64,000 bases of DNA from Pseudoduganella guangdongensis (GTDB taxonomy: Bacteria; Pseudomonadota; Gammaproteobacteria; Burkholderiales; Burkholderiaceae_D). The number at the start of each line of letters is the position of its first letter. Position 1 is the stretch's first letter. Below the pieces are notes generated by a model. That model was not told the DNA's origin. It did no database searches and saw nothing but the letters and a program-made list of their open reading frames with translations. The DNA lies in the NCBI RefSeq assembly GCF_009857475.1, contig NZ_WWCJ01000007.1, positions 1 through 64,000 of the forward strand, read 5' to 3'. Position numbers and translations under genes: made by a program. Positions 17,834-26,783 of this stretch are shown piece after piece.

Positions 17834-20034
17834 GCCTTGGCCAGGTCGAATGGCAGCTTGCGCACGCGCTTACCGGTCAGCTTGAACACAGCGTTGGCCA
17901 AGGCCGGCGCCAACGGCGGCAAGCCTGGCTCTCCCATGCCGGTCGGGTTATCCGTGGAAGCGACGGTGAACACCTCCACCAGCGGCATATCCGTCATGCG
18001 CGCCACGGTATAGTCGTGGAAATTGCCCTGCTCCACCACGCCGTCCTTCAAGGTGATCGCCGCACCCGGCAAGGTGGTGCCCAGTCCCATCAGGGCCGCG
18101 CCCTGCACCTGCGCTTCGATCGTCAACGGATTCACCGGCAGGTTGCAGTGCACGGCAGCCGTGACCTTGTGCAGCTTGGGCTGGCCACCCTTCATCGACG
18201 CCACCACCACATACGCCACCGAGGTCTCGAACGACTCGTGCAAGGCCACGCCCCAGGCCTGCCCTTTAGGCAGCTTGGTCTTGCCGTAGCCCGACTTCTC
18301 AACCGCCAGGTTCAGCGCCGCCAACTGGCGCACGTGTTTCGCGTCGATCAGCTTGCGGCGGTACTCCACCGGGTCCATCTTCGCCGCGTGGGCCGCCTCG
18401 TCGATCAGCGTCTCCATGACAAAAGCCGTGTGGGTCGAGCCCACGGAGCGCCACCACAGCACCGGTACATTCGCCTTGGCGTTATGCACGCTCAGGTTCA
18501 TCGGCACGTCGTACGGCGCGCCCATGCCCTCCACCGAAGTCGCATCCACGCCGTCCTTCACCATCATCGGCTCGAACGGCGTGCCGGTAATGATGGACTG
18601 GCCGACGATCACATGGTTCCAGCCTACGATATTGCCCTTGGCGTCCATGCCGATATCCGCCTGGTGCACATAGACCGGGCGATAGTAGCCGCCCTTGATA
18701 TCGTCCTCGCGGCTCCAGATCACCTTGACCGGCCCCTTGCCCCAGGCCTTGGCCACGTTCACCGCCTCCACAATGTAGTCGGAAGTCGGCACCGCGCGCC
18801 GGCCGAAACCGCCGCCCGCCATCATGGTGTGCAGGGTCACTTTGTCCGGTGTCAGCCCCGCCGCTTTGGCCGCAGCCAGCGCATCCAGCGTCTGGAACTG
18901 GCTACCCGCCCAGATGGTGCAGGAATCTGCTTTCAGGTCCACCACGCAGTTCAGCGGCTCCATTGGCGCGTGCGCCAGGTAGGGGAATTCGTAGGAGGCG
19001 CTGATCTTTTTCGGCGCCTTGGCGATGGCCGAGGTATCCGCCTTTTTCACCGGCGCACCGGCCTTCTTCGCCAGCGCCTTGTACTCCGCCATCTGCTTTT
19101 TGCTGGAGACTTTTTCCAGGCCCGAGGTATCCCACTCGACCGCCAGCGCATCGCGGCCCTGCTTGGCCGGCCAGTAGCCATTGGCCACCACCGCCACGCC
19201 GCTGCCGCCACGGTCGGTATCGACCTTGATGACATCGATCACGCCCGGAATCGCCTTGGCCTTGGAGGCGTCGAACTTTTTCACCTTGCCGCCAAAGACC
19301 GGCGGCCGCGCCACCAGCACCACCTTGGTGCCTTCAGGCTTGAAGTCCATGCCGAATTGCTGCGTGCCGCTCGACTTGGCGCGCGCATCGAGGCGCGGCG
19401 TCGGCTTGCCGATGATGGCGAAGTCCTTCACGTCCTTCAGCTTCACATCCTTCGGCACCGGCTGCTTCATCGCCGCATCGGCCATGGCGCCAAAAGTCGC
19501 GCTCTGGCCGGACGGGCCGTACAGCATGCCTTTCGAAGCGCGCACTTGCGCCGCCGGCACTTTCCACTGCTCGGCCGCCGCAGCCACCAGCATGGCGCGG
19601 GCGCGGGCGCCGATTTCGCGGTGCTGCATCCAGGAGTGCTTTACAGCGGTCGAGCCGCCCGTCATCTGGATGCCGAAAGCAGGATCTTTATAGGCATCGC
19701 CCGCCGGCGCCAGCGCCGAACGCACCTGCGACCAGTCCGCATCCAGCTCCTCGGCGATCAGCATCGGCAGCGCGGTATGCACGCCCTGGCCGAACTCCAG
19801 CCGGTTAACCTGGATGGTGACGGTATTGTCGGGAGCGATATGGAGGAAAGCATTGGGCGCCACCGGCGGCTTGGCCGGGGCGTCGGCAGCGATCGCGCGG
19901 GCAAAGCGCCCACCGCCGCTGGCGACATAGAAACCGAGCAGCAGGCCGCTGCCGGCTTTCAGGAAGGAGCGGCGCGACATGCCTGCATCGTCAGCGCCAG
20001 CCGCTTGAGCTGCCATGAACCATTCTTTGCGCAT
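17830..20034 (-). CDS. molybdopterin-binding oxidoreductase, large subunit (IorB type)
   Basis: A 734-residue catalytic subunit of the xanthine dehydrogenase/aldehyde oxidase family, closest in layout to isoquinoline 1-oxidoreductase beta. A twin-arginine signal (SRRSFLKAGSG, residues 19-29) points to folded export to the periplasm. Family segments include MAGGGFGRRAVPTSDYI, VEYRRKLIDAKH and GMGEPGLPPLAPALANA. A GGAGG site supports ATG 20034; ATG 20015 and ATG 19980 are alternatives. The natural substrate may be an aldehyde or an N-heterocycle and cannot be told. The small Fe-S subunit gene ends 11 bases upstream. Confidence 0.9.
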   Translation of the reverse strand: MRKEWFMAAQAAGADDAGMSRRSFLKAGSGLLLGFYVASGGGRFARAIAADAPAKPPVAPNAFLHIAPDNTVTIQVNRLEFGQGVHTALPMLIAEELDADWSQVRSALAPAGDAYKDPAFGIQMTGGSTAVKHSWMQHREIGARARAMLVAAAAEQWKVPAAQVRASKGMLYGPSGQSATFGAMADAAMKQPVPKDVKLKDVKDFAIIGKPTPRLDARAKSSGTQQFGMDFKPEGTKVVLVARPPVFGGKVKKFDASKAKAIPGVIDVIKVDTDRGGSGVAVVANGYWPAKQGRDALAVEWDTSGLEKVSSKKQMAEYKALAKKAGAPVKKADTSAIAKAPKKISASYEFPYLAHAPMEPLNCVVDLKADSCTIWAGSQFQTLDALAAAKAAGLTPDKVTLHTMMAGGGFGRRAVPTSDYIVEAVNVAKAWGKGPVKVIWSREDDIKGGYYRPVYVHQADIGMDAKGNIVGWNHVIVGQSIITGTPFEPMMVKDGVDATSVEGMGAPYDVPMNLSVHNAKANVPVLWWRSVGSTHTAFVMETLIDEAAHAAKMDPVEYRRKLIDAKHVRQLAALNLAVEKSGYGKTKLPKGQAWGVALHESFETSVAYVVVASMKGGQPKLHKVTAAVHCNLPVNPLTIEAQVQGAALMGLGTTLPGAAITLKDGVVEQGNFHDYTVARMTDMPLVEVFTVASTDNPTGMGEPGLPPLAPALANAVFKLTGKRVRKLPFDLAKA

Positions 20035-20045
20035 GGCTGCCTCCG

Positions 20046-20504
20046 TCAAGCGATGGATTTCGCAGCGTCCTTGATGGCCGCGCGGATCCGTTGATAGGTG
20101 CCGCAGCGGCAGATATTGCCCGACATGGCGTTGTCGATATCGGCGTCGGTCGGCGCCTTGTTGGTGCGCAGCAGGGCCGTAGCGCTCATCACCTGGCCGC
20201 TCTGACAGTAGCCGCATTGCGGCACATCGTGCCTGACCCAGGCATCTTGCACCGCCTTGCCCACTTTGTCGCCGGACATGGCCTCGATGGTGGTGATCTT
20301 TTGCCCCACCACCGCCGAAATCGGCGTCACGCAGGAGCGGATCGCCTGGCCTTCCAGGTGCACCGTGCACGCGCCGCACATGGCCATACCGCAGCCAAAC
20401 TTGGTGCCGGTCATATTGAGGTTGTCGCGCAACGCCCACAAGACAGGCGTGGAGGGATCGGCATCGACTTGCACGTCGCGCCCGTTGATATTCAATGTGA
20501 CCAT
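20046..20504 (-). CDS. (2Fe-2S)-binding oxidoreductase, small subunit (IorA type)
   Basis: A 152-residue protein with two [2Fe-2S] clusters. The plant-ferredoxin-like site is [16 protein letters not shown]; the second, helical-domain cluster uses [11 protein letters not shown] and [15 protein letters not shown]. It passes electrons from the molybdopterin subunit encoded next to it. There is no signal peptide; such small subunits are usually carried across the membrane by the Tat signal of the large subunit. It starts 9 bases after dsbC. Confidence 0.94.
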   Translation of the reverse strand: MVTLNINGRDVQVDADPSTPVLWALRDNLNMTGTKFGCGMAMCGACTVHLEGQAIRSCVTPISAVVGQKITTIEAMSGDKVGKAVQDAWVRHDVPQCGYCQSGQVMSATALLRTNKAPTDADIDNAMSGNICRCGTYQRIRAAIKDAAKSIA

Positions 20505-20513
20505 GCCGGCTCC

Positions 20514-21236
20514 TTATTTGATGGTGGCGAACTTAGCTTCCAGGGTACGCTGATCAACTGCTCCTGCAATACGGCTGCCGTCGGCAAAGAAGATCGCCGG
20601 GGTGCCGTTAATATTGATTTTCTGGCCCAGGGCCAGCACTTTGTCGTTTGGCGAGGTGCAGCCGTTCGGCGCGGTCGGCGCCGCTTTACCGGCCAGCATC
20701 CAGTCATCCCAGGCCTTGTTGCGGTCGGCCGCGCACCAGATGTTCTGCGATTTGGTGAAGGAGTCCGGCGACAGGATGTTGTACATATACGTGTACACGG
20801 TCACGTTGTCGATATTCGCCAGCGTGGTCTGGCGGAAGCGCTTGCAGTAGCCGCAGTTCGGATCCTCGAAGATCGCCATCACGCGCTTGCCGTTGCCCTT
20901 CACGGTCTTCAGCGCCAGCTCTTTCGGCAGCTCGTCGAAGTTGATCTTGTTGATATCGTCGATGCGCGCCTGGGTCAGGTCTTGCGAAGTTTTCAGGTCG
21001 AAGATATGCCCCACCATCAGGTAGCTGCCGGTCTTGTCGGTGTAGCGGATATCGCTGCCGACGCGGATCTCGTACAGGTCGGCGTACGGCGTCTTCTTGA
21101 TGGAATCGATCTTCACATCGCCCAGGCGTTCCGCCAGCGCCTTGCGCAGCTGCGCTTCCTCTTTGGCGTTTTGCGCATCCGCGCAGGACATCAGCATGGT
21201 CGTCGCAACGACCATGGCCAGCTTACTCATATTCAT
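20514..21236 (-). CDS. dsbC: thiol:disulfide interchange protein DsbC
   Basis: A 240-residue periplasmic disulfide isomerase. The N-terminal dimerisation domain is followed by a thioredoxin fold with the CGYC active site (Cys128 and Cys131), then the family's WCAADRNKAWDDWM helix. The signal region ends MSCADAQ; the cysteine there could be lipidated, but the residues before it do not fit a standard lipobox, so cleavage after ADA is more likely. It follows ubiH after 14 bases, an order also seen in other beta-proteobacteria. Confidence 0.92.
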   Translation of the reverse strand: MNMSKLAMVVATTMLMSCADAQNAKEEAQLRKALAERLGDVKIDSIKKTPYADLYEIRVGSDIRYTDKTGSYLMVGHIFDLKTSQDLTQARIDDINKINFDELPKELALKTVKGNGKRVMAIFEDPNCGYCKRFRQTTLANIDNVTVYTYMYNILSPDSFTKSQNIWCAADRNKAWDDWMLAGKAAPTAPNGCTSPNDKVLALGQKININGTPAIFFADGSRIAGAVDQRTLEAKFATIK

Positions 21237-21250
21237 TAGGTTCTCCGCTT

Positions 21251-22456
21251 TTACAACTTACCAAGTGCGTGGGAAATCAGCCGGCGCTTTACGCCCGGCA
21301 ATTTATCCAGCAAGTTTAGCCCGAAATTGCGCACTGCGCGCACTGGCTCCAGGTCGGTGCCGAACAGGCGTTCCAGTCCATCGGTGGTGGCCAGCATCAG
21401 GCTCACCTCCTCCTTGCGCGCCCGCGCATAGCGCGCCAGCACGCGTTCATCGCCGATGGAGCGGTGCTCTTCGCGCTCCGCCACGGCCTTTACCAGCTCC
21501 TGCACATCGCCAAAGCCCAGGTTCATGCCATGTCCGGCCAGCGGATGCACCACGTGCGCCGCGTCGCCCACCAGGGCCACGCGCGGCGCCACCATCGAGT
21601 GCGGGCGCATCAACCGCAGGGGGAAGGCTTTCACATCCTCCGGCTGCAGGGGCGTCAGCTTGCCCAGTTTTTCCTGCGCGAACACCGCCAGCCGCTCGGC
21701 CAGCGCCGCCGCGCCTTCGCGGCACAGGGTATCGGCCAGCATGTCCGGCGCCGACCACACCAGCGATACCTGGTTGCCGGGCAGCGGCAGCAAAGCCACG
21801 ATGCCCTGCTCGCCGGTGAACCACTGGTGCGCCACACCATGGTGCGGCAGCTCGCAGGCGAAGTTGGACACCACGCCGCTCTGGTTATAGGAACGGTAAT
21901 CGAGGCCGATATCGCACTGGCCGCGCACCCACGATTGGGCACCGTCGGCGCCGACCACCAGCGAGGCGCCCAGGTGGGAGCCGTCTTCCAGCGTGATCAG
22001 GGCGCCTTCCGCGTCATGCTTGAGGGCCACCGCCTTGCCGTGCACGAAATGCACGTTCTGCGCGAAACGCAGCGCGGCGTCCAGCGCCTGATTCAGGTTG
22101 CGGTCTTCCGCAATCCAGCACAGGGTGCCGGTGTGGGCGCCGTAGGCATCGAAATTCAGCGCGCCGGCCTTGGCGCCATCGCCGTGCACCAGCATGGCAT
22201 CGACCGGCGCGATCCGCGCCTGGTCTATGGCGCCCCAGACTTTGAGGGAATCGAGCAGGCGGTGGGCGGTATGGTTGAGGGCGAACACGCGGACATCCCA
22301 GCTCGCCGCATCCGGGCGGGCCGGCGCCGGGGGCGGCCCCAGCAAAGTCACGCTCAGTCCGGATTGGGCAAACGCAAGGGCTGCCGTTTTGGCAATGGCG
22401 CCATTGCCGACTATGCAGACCGCAGTCTGCATATGGTGGTGCGTAGACTTGTTCAT
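21251..22456 (-). CDS. ubiH: UbiH-family FAD-dependent ubiquinone hydroxylase
   Basis: About 401 residues. The FAD-binding start (VCIVGNGAIAKT) and the late GDAAHVVHPLAGHGMNLGFGDV motif identify the UbiH/UbiF/VisC hydroxylases that oxygenate the ubiquinone ring. The second motif usually has AGQG; here it is AGHG. Which ring position is hydroxylated cannot be decided from sequence. Start choice is open: ATG 22456 (MNKSTHHHMQ) or ATG 22432 (MQTAVC), the latter fitting the family N-terminus better. A TATAAT on the minus strand at 22463-22468 would give a nearly leaderless message. Confidence 0.85.
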   Translation of the reverse strand: MNKSTHHHMQTAVCIVGNGAIAKTAALAFAQSGLSVTLLGPPPAPARPDAASWDVRVFALNHTAHRLLDSLKVWGAIDQARIAPVDAMLVHGDGAKAGALNFDAYGAHTGTLCWIAEDRNLNQALDAALRFAQNVHFVHGKAVALKHDAEGALITLEDGSHLGASLVVGADGAQSWVRGQCDIGLDYRSYNQSGVVSNFACELPHHGVAHQWFTGEQGIVALLPLPGNQVSLVWSAPDMLADTLCREGAAALAERLAVFAQEKLGKLTPLQPEDVKAFPLRLMRPHSMVAPRVALVGDAAHVVHPLAGHGMNLGFGDVQELVKAVAEREEHRSIGDERVLARYARARKEEVSLMLATTDGLERLFGTDLEPVRAVRNFGLNLLDKLPGVKRRLISHALGKL

Positions 22457-22486
22457 CCGGCCATTATAGATTGCTATCATCTCTCT

Positions 22487-23779
22487 ATGAAAAATCTCTT
22501 GCTTGCGGCGCTGCTGTGCGCCTCCCCCTTGGCAGCCCTGCCGGCCCACGCCGACGCCCTGCCCCTGCGCGACCAGGCGCGCCTGATCGACCAGCTCACG
22601 GCCGAACGCTTCGATACCGTGCTGCCAGGCCTGATGCAGCGCAATGGCATCGACATGTGGATCCTGGTCTCGCGCGAGTACAACGAGGACCCAGTGCTGC
22701 GCACCATGCTGCCAGCCGAATGGCTCAGCGCACGGCGCCGCACCATCCTGGTCTTCGCGCGCGATCCCGCCAACGGCACGGTGGAGAAGCTGGCCATCGC
22801 CCGCTACAACGTGGGCTCGTCCATCCAGGCCGCCTGGGATATGCAGCGTTTTCCCAAACAATGGGACGCCTTGGCCGAGCTGGTACGGAGCCGCAAGCCC
22901 GGCAAGATCGGCCTCAACACCTCCGCCACCTTCGGCCATGCCGATGGCCTGGACCATACAGACTATAAGGAGCTGATGGCCGCCCTGCCCGCCGCCTATC
23001 GCAACAAGGTAGTCTCGGCCGAAGCGCTGGCCGTGGGCTGGCTGGAAACCCGCACGCCGCGCGAGCTGGCCCTTTATCCGCAGCTGGTGGCCGACACCCA
23101 CAAGATCATCGCGCAAGGCTTCTCCGCCCAGGTAATCACCCCGGGCACCACCACCACCGAGGACGTGGTCTGGTGGTTCCGTGAAAAGATCCGCGCCATG
23201 GGCTATGAGACCTGGTTCCACCCCACCGTCACCATCCAGCGCGCCGGCGCCGCGACCGGCAATGTGATCCAGCCCGGCGACTTGCTGCACGTCGATATCG
23301 GCATCAGCTCCCTGCGCCTGAACACGGACGTGCAGCAGCACGCCTACGTGGCCCGGCCCGGCGAAACAGCCATCCCCGCCGGCATCCTGGCCGTCTTCGG
23401 CCAGGCCAACCGCCTGCAAGACATTGTGCTGGCCCAGTTCCAGGAAGGCCGCAGCGGCAACCAGGTGCTGGCCGCCGCCCTGGCCCAGGCCAAAACAGAA
23501 GGCATCAAGCCCACCATCTACTCCCACCCGATCGGCTACCACGGCCACGCCGCCGGCCCGGCCATTGGCATGTGGGACATGCAGGGAGGCGTGACCGGCA
23601 GCGGCGACGCCCGGTTGCGCGCTTCCACCGCCTACTCCATCGAGCTGAATGCCGAAGCCGAGTTGCCTGAATGGCAAAAACCGATCCGCATCATGCTGGA
23701 GGAGGATGCCTGGTTTGACGGCAAAACCGTGCATTACTTCGACGGCCGCCAGCGCCAGCCCCACCTCATTGTAAAATAG
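22487..23779 (+). CDS. periplasmic M24-family metallopeptidase (Xaa-Pro aminopeptidase-like)
   Basis: A 430-residue protein with a signal peptide ending AHADA (residues 1-20). The second half has the pita-bread fold of M24 peptidases: HVDIGIS supplies a metal-binding Asp, and HPIGYHGHAAGPAIG the His region. The N-terminal half resembles the creatinase/PepP N-domain. The export signal separates it from cytoplasmic PepP. It is divergent from ubiH with only 30 bases between starts, recalling the pepP-ubiH link in E. coli. Not every metal ligand was checked, so activity is inferred. Confidence 0.85.
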   Translation: MKNLLLAALLCASPLAALPAHADALPLRDQARLIDQLTAERFDTVLPGLMQRNGIDMWILVSREYNEDPVLRTMLPAEWLSARRRTILVFARDPANGTVEKLAIARYNVGSSIQAAWDMQRFPKQWDALAELVRSRKPGKIGLNTSATFGHADGLDHTDYKELMAALPAAYRNKVVSAEALAVGWLETRTPRELALYPQLVADTHKIIAQGFSAQVITPGTTTTEDVVWWFREKIRAMGYETWFHPTVTIQRAGAATGNVIQPGDLLHVDIGISSLRLNTDVQQHAYVARPGETAIPAGILAVFGQANRLQDIVLAQFQEGRSGNQVLAAALAQAKTEGIKPTIYSHPIGYHGHAAGPAIGMWDMQGGVTGSGDARLRASTAYSIELNAEAELPEWQKPIRIMLEEDAWFDGKTVHYFDGRQRQPHLIVK

Positions 23780-23804
23780 GGCTGGTATTTTTTGGGAACC
23801 CTGC

Positions 23805-23810
23805 TATAAT
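23805..23810 (+). promoter_or_regulatory. -10 box of the tRNA-Phe promoter
   Basis: A perfect TATAAT lies 11 bases before the tRNA. It is embedded in CCCTGCTATAAT, which recurs unchanged before the second tRNA start at the right end of the window. The -35 is weak (TGGTAT-like near 23783). Confidence 0.6.
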
Positions 23811-23821
23811 CTCTGGCTCTT

Positions 23822-23897
23822 GGCCTGGTAGCTCAGTTGGTAGAGCAGAGGATTGAAAATCCTTGTGTCGGTGGTTCGATTCCGCCCCGGGCCACCA
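23822..23897 (+). tRNA. tRNA-Phe (anticodon GAA)
   Basis: A 76-base cloverleaf with CCA encoded. The acceptor stem GGCCTGG pairs with CCGGGCC (one U-G). The D arm GCTCAGTTGGTAGAGC, the anticodon loop TTGAAAA with GAA at 23855-23857, and the T arm GGTGGTTCGATTCCGCC are all regular. Anticodon GAA reads UUC and UUU, hence phenylalanine. A hairpin terminator follows after 13 bases. Confidence 0.98.
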
Positions 23898-23910
23898 AGA
23901 ATAAAAAGTG

Positions 23911-23938
23911 AAAACGCCGACCCTGAGTCGGCGTTTTT
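23911..23938 (+). terminator. rho-independent terminator after tRNA-Phe
   Basis: AAAACGCCGAC (23911-23921) pairs with GTCGGCGTTTTT (from 23927) across a five-base loop CCTGA. The stem is GC-rich and ends in a run of T. The next 140 bases (23940-24082), up to the convergent esterase gene, hold nothing I recognise. Confidence 0.92.
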
Positions 23939-24082
23939 CGTTTGCGCTTATCTTTCCATTCACTTGCAACACGAAAAATCCAGGCTGAGCGGCACAATCC
24001 CGTGGTCGCGCAGCAAGCGCCAACGTGCTGTGCACCGGCGCGTGTCGCTCGTGTCCAGACCAATATAGCGAGCAGTGCCTGC

Positions 24083-25252
24083 TCAGTCCTTCTGAGCGAG
24101 GAAGAACCTGAGCATTTCAGCGGACGCGTTCGGCCCAGCCGGATCCGTATGCGATCCAGCCCGGCTGCCTCCGGACCACGCGTGGCCGGCCCCGTGCAAC
24201 TGCCAGTGTTCGGCGACGCTGCGGCCAGTCCCGTCCAACATGACGGTGCGGGTATAGCGACGCCCGCCAGCATCGGCAATTGCTTCCTGCACGCGTCGCA
24301 GTGACTCGCCGGGCGAAGCGGGCGCCGGGCGCACAAACTGCTCCAGCACCGCTTCCCCGTTGCCCGGGTGTACGACATCGTCACGGTCGCCGTGAAAGAC
24401 GATTACCGGCACCCGCTGGCGCAACTGACCGGTCTTGCTGCCGTTACCGGGTCGCACCTTCTTCATCGCCGCCAAGCCTGTGATCATGTCGCGCGCCTTG
24501 CCAACCGGAAGTCCGGAATGGACGCCCACCGCAGCGTACAGGTCGGGATATGCCGCGCCCATGATTGCCGCCATCGCCCCGCCCGCCGACAGCCCCGCCA
24601 CGAAGACACGGGCTGGATCCGCTTGCTGGCGCTCGATAATTTCGCGCGTCATGCCCGCGATCAACGCGGGCTCGCCGCCATCACGCCCCTGGTGCGGCAC
24701 CTCGAACCAGTTCCAGCAAAGCGTGGCGTTGGCGCCGCGCGGCTGCTCGGGATACAACACCAGGCAGCCGTGCTGCTCGGCCAGGGCGTTCATCGCGGTG
24801 CCGGCGGCAAAGTCGTCGGGGTTCTGCGTACAGCCATGCAGCATCACGATCAACGGACGTGGCCCCGTAGCCGGAGCCGAGGGCACGTAGAGCTTGTAGC
24901 GCCGCGTGCCCGCCGCCGCAGTGAATGATCCCTGCACGAATTCCCCGGGCGCGCGCGGGTCGGGGGCTGCGGTATGGCTGCGCTGGCGCCCGGGCGCGGT
25001 CCGGCCTGGACGCGGGCTGCTTTTTGCAGTGGTGCCGGCGCCAGCGCGCGCGGCCGCTGCCCATTCCGGCACCGGGTTCAGGTCGATCGGTTCCGGCTGG
25101 TCGCCGTCTGCGCCATCCGGTGCTGCCGCAGGCAGCAGGCCGGCGGCACGCAGCGCCGCCTGGATCACTTTGGTGGACTCGCCAGGCTTGTTCGCCTGGG
25201 CCAGGCGCGCGGATTCCATCATCCGCCCAAGAAAATCGTCAAACGGTTTCAT
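24083..25252 (-). CDS. PHB depolymerase-family esterase
   Basis: A 389-residue alpha/beta hydrolase of the polyhydroxybutyrate depolymerase/feruloyl esterase-like family (COG3509 type). The nucleophile elbow is GLSAGG (Ser about 222), the oxyanion region LHGCTQNPDDFA, the Asp in FHGDRDDVVHP and the His in GAGHAWSGG. There is no signal peptide; residues 1-100 are a low-complexity linker after a short helix. ATG 25252 has GGGAG five bases upstream, better than the GTG at 25258. It lies 14 bases after the RHH regulator and is probably controlled with it. True substrate unknown. Confidence 0.87.
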   Translation of the reverse strand: MKPFDDFLGRMMESARLAQANKPGESTKVIQAALRAAGLLPAAAPDGADGDQPEPIDLNPVPEWAAAARAGAGTTAKSSPRPGRTAPGRQRSHTAAPDPRAPGEFVQGSFTAAAGTRRYKLYVPSAPATGPRPLIVMLHGCTQNPDDFAAGTAMNALAEQHGCLVLYPEQPRGANATLCWNWFEVPHQGRDGGEPALIAGMTREIIERQQADPARVFVAGLSAGGAMAAIMGAAYPDLYAAVGVHSGLPVGKARDMITGLAAMKKVRPGNGSKTGQLRQRVPVIVFHGDRDDVVHPGNGEAVLEQFVRPAPASPGESLRRVQEAIADAGGRRYTRTVMLDGTGRSVAEHWQLHGAGHAWSGGSRAGSHTDPAGPNASAEMLRFFLAQKD

Positions 25253-25266
25253 GTTCACTCCCGTGC

Positions 25267-25683
25267 TTAAGCTTGAATGCGGTCGGCGAGCGCGTCCTTG
25301 ACGGCAGGCGACGCGATAAAGGCCCCCAGCACCCGGATTGAGGCGATGGCCGCCCTCGCGAGTTCGGGCGCGACGTCGTCCTCCACCGTGGCCAGGCCGA
25401 GCACCTGGATCTCCAATCGTTCGCCAGCGGCCACGACACGCTCCAGGTCGCTGCGCGAATAACGTTGCAGTCCCATCACAAAACGCTTGCGCAACACAGT
25501 CTCGCGAATACTTTCCGCATGCCGCTCTAACTGGTTGCGAATGGCCGTTCGGACGAAATCCGTCCGATTCGTATAAAAGCCCTCTTCGACCAGTAAATCC
25601 ATCTGGGCAAGATCGACCAAGCCCAGGTTGACTGTCACCTTGTCGGTGTCCGGCAGTTTTGTCTTGATATTGACGATTCCCAT
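25267..25683 (-). CDS. ribbon-helix-helix (CopG-like) transcription regulator
   Basis: A 138-residue protein whose N-terminal third has the RHH pattern: a strand (KVTVNLGLVDLAQMDLLVEEG) then a helix-turn-helix (TNRTDFVRTAIRNQLERHA). The rest is probably helical and may bind a ligand or a partner. ATG 25683 is chosen because GGGAGG stands nine bases upstream; the in-frame ATG at 25692 abuts that site. It is first in a two-gene unit with the esterase. A palindrome covering the -10 of its promoter suggests it represses itself. Confidence 0.85.
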   Translation of the reverse strand: MGIVNIKTKLPDTDKVTVNLGLVDLAQMDLLVEEGFYTNRTDFVRTAIRNQLERHAESIRETVLRKRFVMGLQRYSRSDLERVVAAGERLEIQVLGLATVEDDVAPELARAAIASIRVLGAFIASPAVKDALADRIQA

Positions 25684-25700
25684 TGATCCCATCCTCCCGA

Positions 25701-25742
25701 TATACTCCAATGGGAGTATAGACGGAGGGCGATCATTGTCAA
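25701..25742 (-). promoter_or_regulatory. promoter with overlapping palindromic operator
   Basis: Minus-strand -35 TTGACA (25737-25742) and -10 TATACT (25715-25720) are 16 bases apart. The palindrome TATACTCC-AATG-GGAGTATA (25701-25720) covers the whole -10 box. A protein bound there would block RNA polymerase. RHH proteins often bind such short paired half-sites, and the adjacent gene encodes one. Confidence 0.75.
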
Positions 25743-25796
25743 TGAAGTTGTCCTATCGTGCGCTGGAGCAAGCAAGTTATTAATATAATATCAACC

Positions 25797-26783
25797 ATGA
25801 AAACCACCCTCCCCCTCACCCTCGCTGCATTCATCCTGGCCCCTGCAGCACTGGCCAACGACGGTGTCGCATCCGTCAGTGCCGGCGGCATCGTCTTCGG
25901 CAAGACCGATGCCATCGCCATGAAGAAGGAAGTGCTGAACGTCAGCCACAAGCTGATCAGCGTGGATTACGAATTCCTGAATGAGTCGGGCAACGATGTA
26001 GAGGAAACTATCGTCTTTCCCTTGCCAGCCTACCCGGCGGCGCAGCAGGTGAGCGACAGCTACTACGGTCAGCCGAACGGCTTCAAAATCATGGTGGATG
26101 GCAAGCCGGTGGCGTTCACCAGCCAGCTGGCGGCCTTCGCCCCTGACGGGACGGACGTGACAGCGCAATTGAAAAAGCTCGGGTTGAGCAATGCGCAAAT
26201 TGCCCATTCGACAGGCTTCGACACGAGTGTTACCAAAGTGCCGGACTTCAGTGAGAAACAATACAAGCAGTTGGCCAAGCTGGGCTTGATGGGAACCGAC
26301 AACGGCAGCCATGAGCCGGCATGGACGGTGCAGGTTAACTATGTGTGGAAGCAGAAGTTCCCAGTCGGGCAGGTCGTGCGTGTGCATCACGCGTACCGCC
26401 CCTTCTACGCGGGCGGGCCGGGCATGTCGGTCATGTACGAAGGCTTCGGCAAAACCTATTGCACCGACGATGCCTACCTGAACGCGCGCGCCAAGGTGGA
26501 GGAGCGCAAGCAGTACATCGACACGCGCAATGTGTCTTACATCCTCAAAACCGGCAACACCTGGAAGCGCGGCATCGAGGACTTCACCCTGAACATCATC
26601 AAGGGCAAGCCGGACGAACTAATCAGCCTGTGCTTCCCCGGTAAATTTAAGAAGATCAACCCCACCACCTACCAGGTGCGCCTGACCAATTTCCGCCCCT
26701 CCAAGGATCTCGAAGTCCACTTCGGCAATGTGGAAGATGATGGCACCGATAGCAACGGTGTCATGCCGGTCCTGCCCAAATAA
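25797..26783 (+). CDS. secreted DUF4424-family protein
   Basis: A 328-residue protein with a signal peptide (residues 1-19, ending AALA). The remainder matches the DUF4424 pattern as I know it: VDYEFLNESGNDVEETIVFPLP, then a long central region and VQVNYVWKQKFPVGQVVRVHHAYRPF. Function of the family is not established. It is divergent from the RHH regulator, so the palindrome at 25701 might also influence it. It ends before a terminator shared with the M16 gene. Confidence 0.8.
   Translation: MKTTLPLTLAAFILAPAALANDGVASVSAGGIVFGKTDAIAMKKEVLNVSHKLISVDYEFLNESGNDVEETIVFPLPAYPAAQQVSDSYYGQPNGFKIMVDGKPVAFTSQLAAFAPDGTDVTAQLKKLGLSNAQIAHSTGFDTSVTKVPDFSEKQYKQLAKLGLMGTDNGSHEPAWTVQVNYVWKQKFPVGQVVRVHHAYRPFYAGGPGMSVMYEGFGKTYCTDDAYLNARAKVEERKQYIDTRNVSYILKTGNTWKRGIEDFTLNIIKGKPDELISLCFPGKFKKINPTTYQVRLTNFRPSKDLEVHFGNVEDDGTDSNGVMPVLPK

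Noticed and set aside
15120-20094. Two frames of 759-791 codons opposite the M61 and molybdopterin genes
   Set aside because: Same artefact as above; the opposite strand has clear motifs, start sites and overlaps.
23940-24082. Possible small RNA or integration scar after tRNA-Phe
   Set aside because: No promoter, terminator or repeat of the tRNA end was found in the stretch.
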